Shown piece after piece: positions 22,978 through 25,006 of a stretch of 25,006 nucleotides of DNA. Position numbers and translations under genes: made by a program. Under the pieces are notes generated by a model that was not told the origin of the DNA, made no database searches, and saw only the letters and a list, made by a program, of their open reading frames with translations. The first letter of the stretch is position 1, and each line of letters starts with the position of its first letter. The stretch comes from Setaria digitata (lineage: Eukaryota > Nematoda > Chromadorea > Rhabditida > Setariidae), in contig RCAB01000709.1 in NCBI GenBank assembly GCA_003640385.1, forward strand, positions 1 through 25,006, in the 5' to 3' direction.

Positions 22978-24947
22978 TTATTCAATAACAGTATTATTAG
23001 TGGCAGTAGCAGTAGGAACAGCGTTATTAATTATTGTTTCCATAGCAGCTTTATCACTTGTATTATTAAGTATTGTTGTTGCTGTTGTTGTTGTTGTTAT
23101 TGTTATTGTTGCTGCTTTTGTTGATGCTTTTGTTGCTGCTTTTGTTGATGCTTTTGTTGCTGCTTTTGTTGTTGCTTTTTTTGCTGTTTTTTCTTCTGTT
23201 GTTGTTGTTGCTGTTTTTGTTGCCTTTGTTTTTGTTGTTGTTTTTCTTGTAATGTTAGCAGTTATTTTTAATAGATCACCTTTACATTTCTTCGATAAAT
23301 ACAAATCCGTATCTATACTAAAGTAATTCATATGATCCAAAACGTTATTGGCTAGAGCCAAGTTACGGCAAGCATAATCTTCCGACAATGTGCAAATCTA
23401 AAAATGAAAGTTTTTATTTCAATACACTAGTAAAAATGAATTAACATTATTTTAAGCTAAATTACAAATCATTTCATATATGCTATTGATATTCGCAAAG
23501 TTGTGCAATTATTAATTAAGGGAATGAGACAAAAAAAAAAAAAAAAAAAAAAACGAATTAAGAAACGAAGACTAAACTGATATCCTCGAGACTGGTTAGT
23601 TAACTGGAGTGTTAAAAGAAAAAAACTAATTAAGGAGCAAAGATTACGATATTTTTACAAATCTATTTCACAAATCTCTTAGATTGTAGTGTAGAAAATA
23701 AGAATAATTAAACTAGTGATAAAATTCCTGAAAATTTTATCAGTATCTGGTTAAATCAATATTTAAAAATGAAAATAAAAAAAAAACAATAAACAACTTA
23801 CGCTAAATAAACTACCCGGTTTCATATCATTATCATAAAAGACTAGATAGCGATAAAAGTATGGCTGTCGCTCTGCAACTGTTGATGATAAAAGAAATGC
23901 CACTGGATTTATTGTTGCTGGCATATTTGTTAACTGGAAAGGAAAAAAAAAAAAAAGACTAATTTTATTTCAATTTAAACATTTCCATTATGGTATACGA
24001 AAAGAATAAACAATTTTAAAATTTTGAAATGCATTAAAAAAAAAGAAATTGGAAGAAAAAATTGATCCAAAAAATTTTAAAGCAATAATTTTTAAATCTA
24101 AAATTTGTAAATCATCAAGTGATACTTCAACAAAAGGAAAAAAGCTGCAAAATAAGTATGTTTTAAAGATGTGATTTTTTGAATAGCCAATTTTTGACAG
24201 ATACCTTCAACTGTATTTCATATTAATTATGGATGTATTATTTCAGATAACCAATTTAAATATTAATTAGTTAATTAAAAAAATACTGTTATTAACTTAC
24301 TAGATCATTTCGATGTACCACTCTGTAACGAAATTGAACATTTTCTTCAACAGCTCGAGCAAATGCCATATTGCCGGTTCTTGGCTCACCAAAAGTTACA
24401 AGTCGTACTAATTCAGCTGGGACAATATTCAGCTTTGTCAAATACAATGCTGTCATCGATGCCATTGAAGCTCCTAACGAAGGACCTGTGCACTGAAACA
24501 GTCAATAGGTCAAAGGTTTTGAAATACCAAAAAATAATAAAAAAATCGATAAATGATTATTTTGTTAATTTAAAAAATTATTTGAAAATAAAAGACGGCA
24601 GATGATTAAATTTATACTAATTTCAAAAATTATTGAATTTATTTATAACTCATAGGTTAATCGTCTGTGTTTCTCAAAAAGAATGATAATTAATTATTCC
24701 ATCTTGAATCAAATCACATTGATTGTTATCTAGACTTTTCACTTCAAACTGCTCCTATTTTAATGTGAATTTTCAATCTTACCCAAACTTTATAGCCGGG
24801 ATATTTCTGTCGCAACTTAATGAGATCATCTTTCATGCCACTTTTCTTGAAAAGTCTCTCGAATGAACCATGAAAATAAGTGGTCACTCCACCACCTGCT
24901 TCAAACTTCTCCCACACACCAAGTTGCGCAGCTACTATGTGTATAAG
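22978..24947 (-). CDS. Class 3 (fungal-type) lipase with Thr-rich tail; 3' part, four exons seen
   Basis: Exons: 24947-24783, 24492-24301, 23933-23802, 23397-22978, all phase 0. They encode 302 residues; the 5' end lies beyond the right edge. Class 3 lipases hydrolyse acylglycerols, and nematode members are often secreted. The order is typical: KYPGYKVW, the nucleophile elbow GPSLG (Ser codon 24480-24478), LVTFGEPRTGN, HRND (Asp codon 24306-24304), FYRYLVFYDNDMKPGSLFS, a Cys-containing segment (ICTLSEDYACRN) and DHMNYF (His codon 23334-23332). The catalytic triad is therefore complete. The elbow has Pro where GHSLG is usual. The last ~85 residues are rich in Thr, Ala and Lys, contain an 8-residue repeat, and carry NNTS and NNTV sequons, suggesting a glycosylated extension. 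A signal peptide cannot be assessed. Confidence 0.9.
23111..23176. repeat. 24-bp tandem repeat coding for the lipase tail
   Basis: Two perfect 24-bp copies (23111-23134 and 23135-23158) begin GCTGCTTTTG and are followed by a partial, diverged third copy. On the minus strand they encode the 8-residue unit STKAATKA. The surrounding 23070-23250 region is built of GTT/GCT-like triplets on the plus strand, so the whole tail seems to have grown by triplet and minisatellite slippage while keeping frame. Confidence 0.85.
23531..23553. repeat. Poly(A) tract, 23 bp
   Basis: An uninterrupted run of 23 A on the plus strand in the last lipase intron. It is a simple homopolymer. Confidence 0.9.
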
Positions 24948-25006
24948 CTACAAATTATTTTCAACAATAATTCAATAATCCACCGAATCATTCGAAAAAA
25001 AAAAAA

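Noticed and set aside
23000..23326. Plus-strand open frame rich in Val, Ala and Phe
   Set aside because: It is the complement of the repetitive lipase tail and last exon; the triplet repeat keeps several frames open. The minus frame continues a conserved lipase domain.
1..25006. CRISPR array, prophage, insertion sequence or bacterial operon
   Set aside because: The genes are split by spliceosomal introns and match animal families; no transposase, integrase, regularly spaced repeats or bacterial ribosome-binding sites were seen.

Overview
The window looks like nuclear DNA of a nematode, most likely a parasitic clade III or filarial-type species. This is inferred from the roughly 70% A+T content, the many homopolymer A/T runs, the short exons (28 to 420 bp) separated by introns of about 50 to 910 bp, acceptors of the TTTCAG/TTTTAG type, and proteins whose relatives are ordinary animal genes. 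No rRNA, clear tRNA, CRISPR array, transposase or viral gene was found. Every gene I can support lies on the minus strand, so transcription runs from right to left.

From right to left the layout is as follows. (1) 22978 to 24947 is the 3' part of a class 3 (fungal-type) lipase gene whose start is beyond the right edge. It has a complete Ser-Asp-His triad and an unusual Thr/Ala/Lys-rich tail. (2) 14745 to 20062 is a complete 11-exon equilibrative nucleoside transporter (SLC29/ENT, 470 aa). (3) 9055 to 13533 is a 12-exon Spindly homologue (about 569 aa), the kinetochore dynein/dynactin adaptor, recognised by its N-terminus and its GNSMFFE Spindly box. (4) 2692 to 7649 is a complete 14-exon eIF2A gene (557 aa, WD-type beta-propeller initiation factor). 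(5) 153 to 2089 is a six-exon gene for a small coiled-coil protein with a basic C-terminus that resembles shugoshin. Its last exon may continue past the left edge.

All exon chains were built by hand from splice signals and checked for continuous reading frame. Each of the four genes whose start is visible has an unpaired 3' splice acceptor 38 to 59 nt upstream of its ATG, which is what spliced-leader trans-splicing would leave. Spindly, eIF2A and the shugoshin-like gene are close together in one orientation and may form an operon, possibly headed by the transporter; this is inference. If the shugoshin call holds, a translation factor sits between two chromosome-segregation genes.

The rest is introns and AT-rich intergenic DNA. 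It holds a ~38-bp minisatellite in an ENT intron, a more GC-rich island with a hairpin and a degenerate tRNA-like box pair in the longest eIF2A intron, a C-rich patch upstream of Spindly, one orphan exon-like segment at 21966 to 22087, and poly(A) tracts. I see no clear new molecular system. The most promising leads are the unassigned coiled-coil gene, its possible co-transcription with Spindly, and the repetitive lipase tail.
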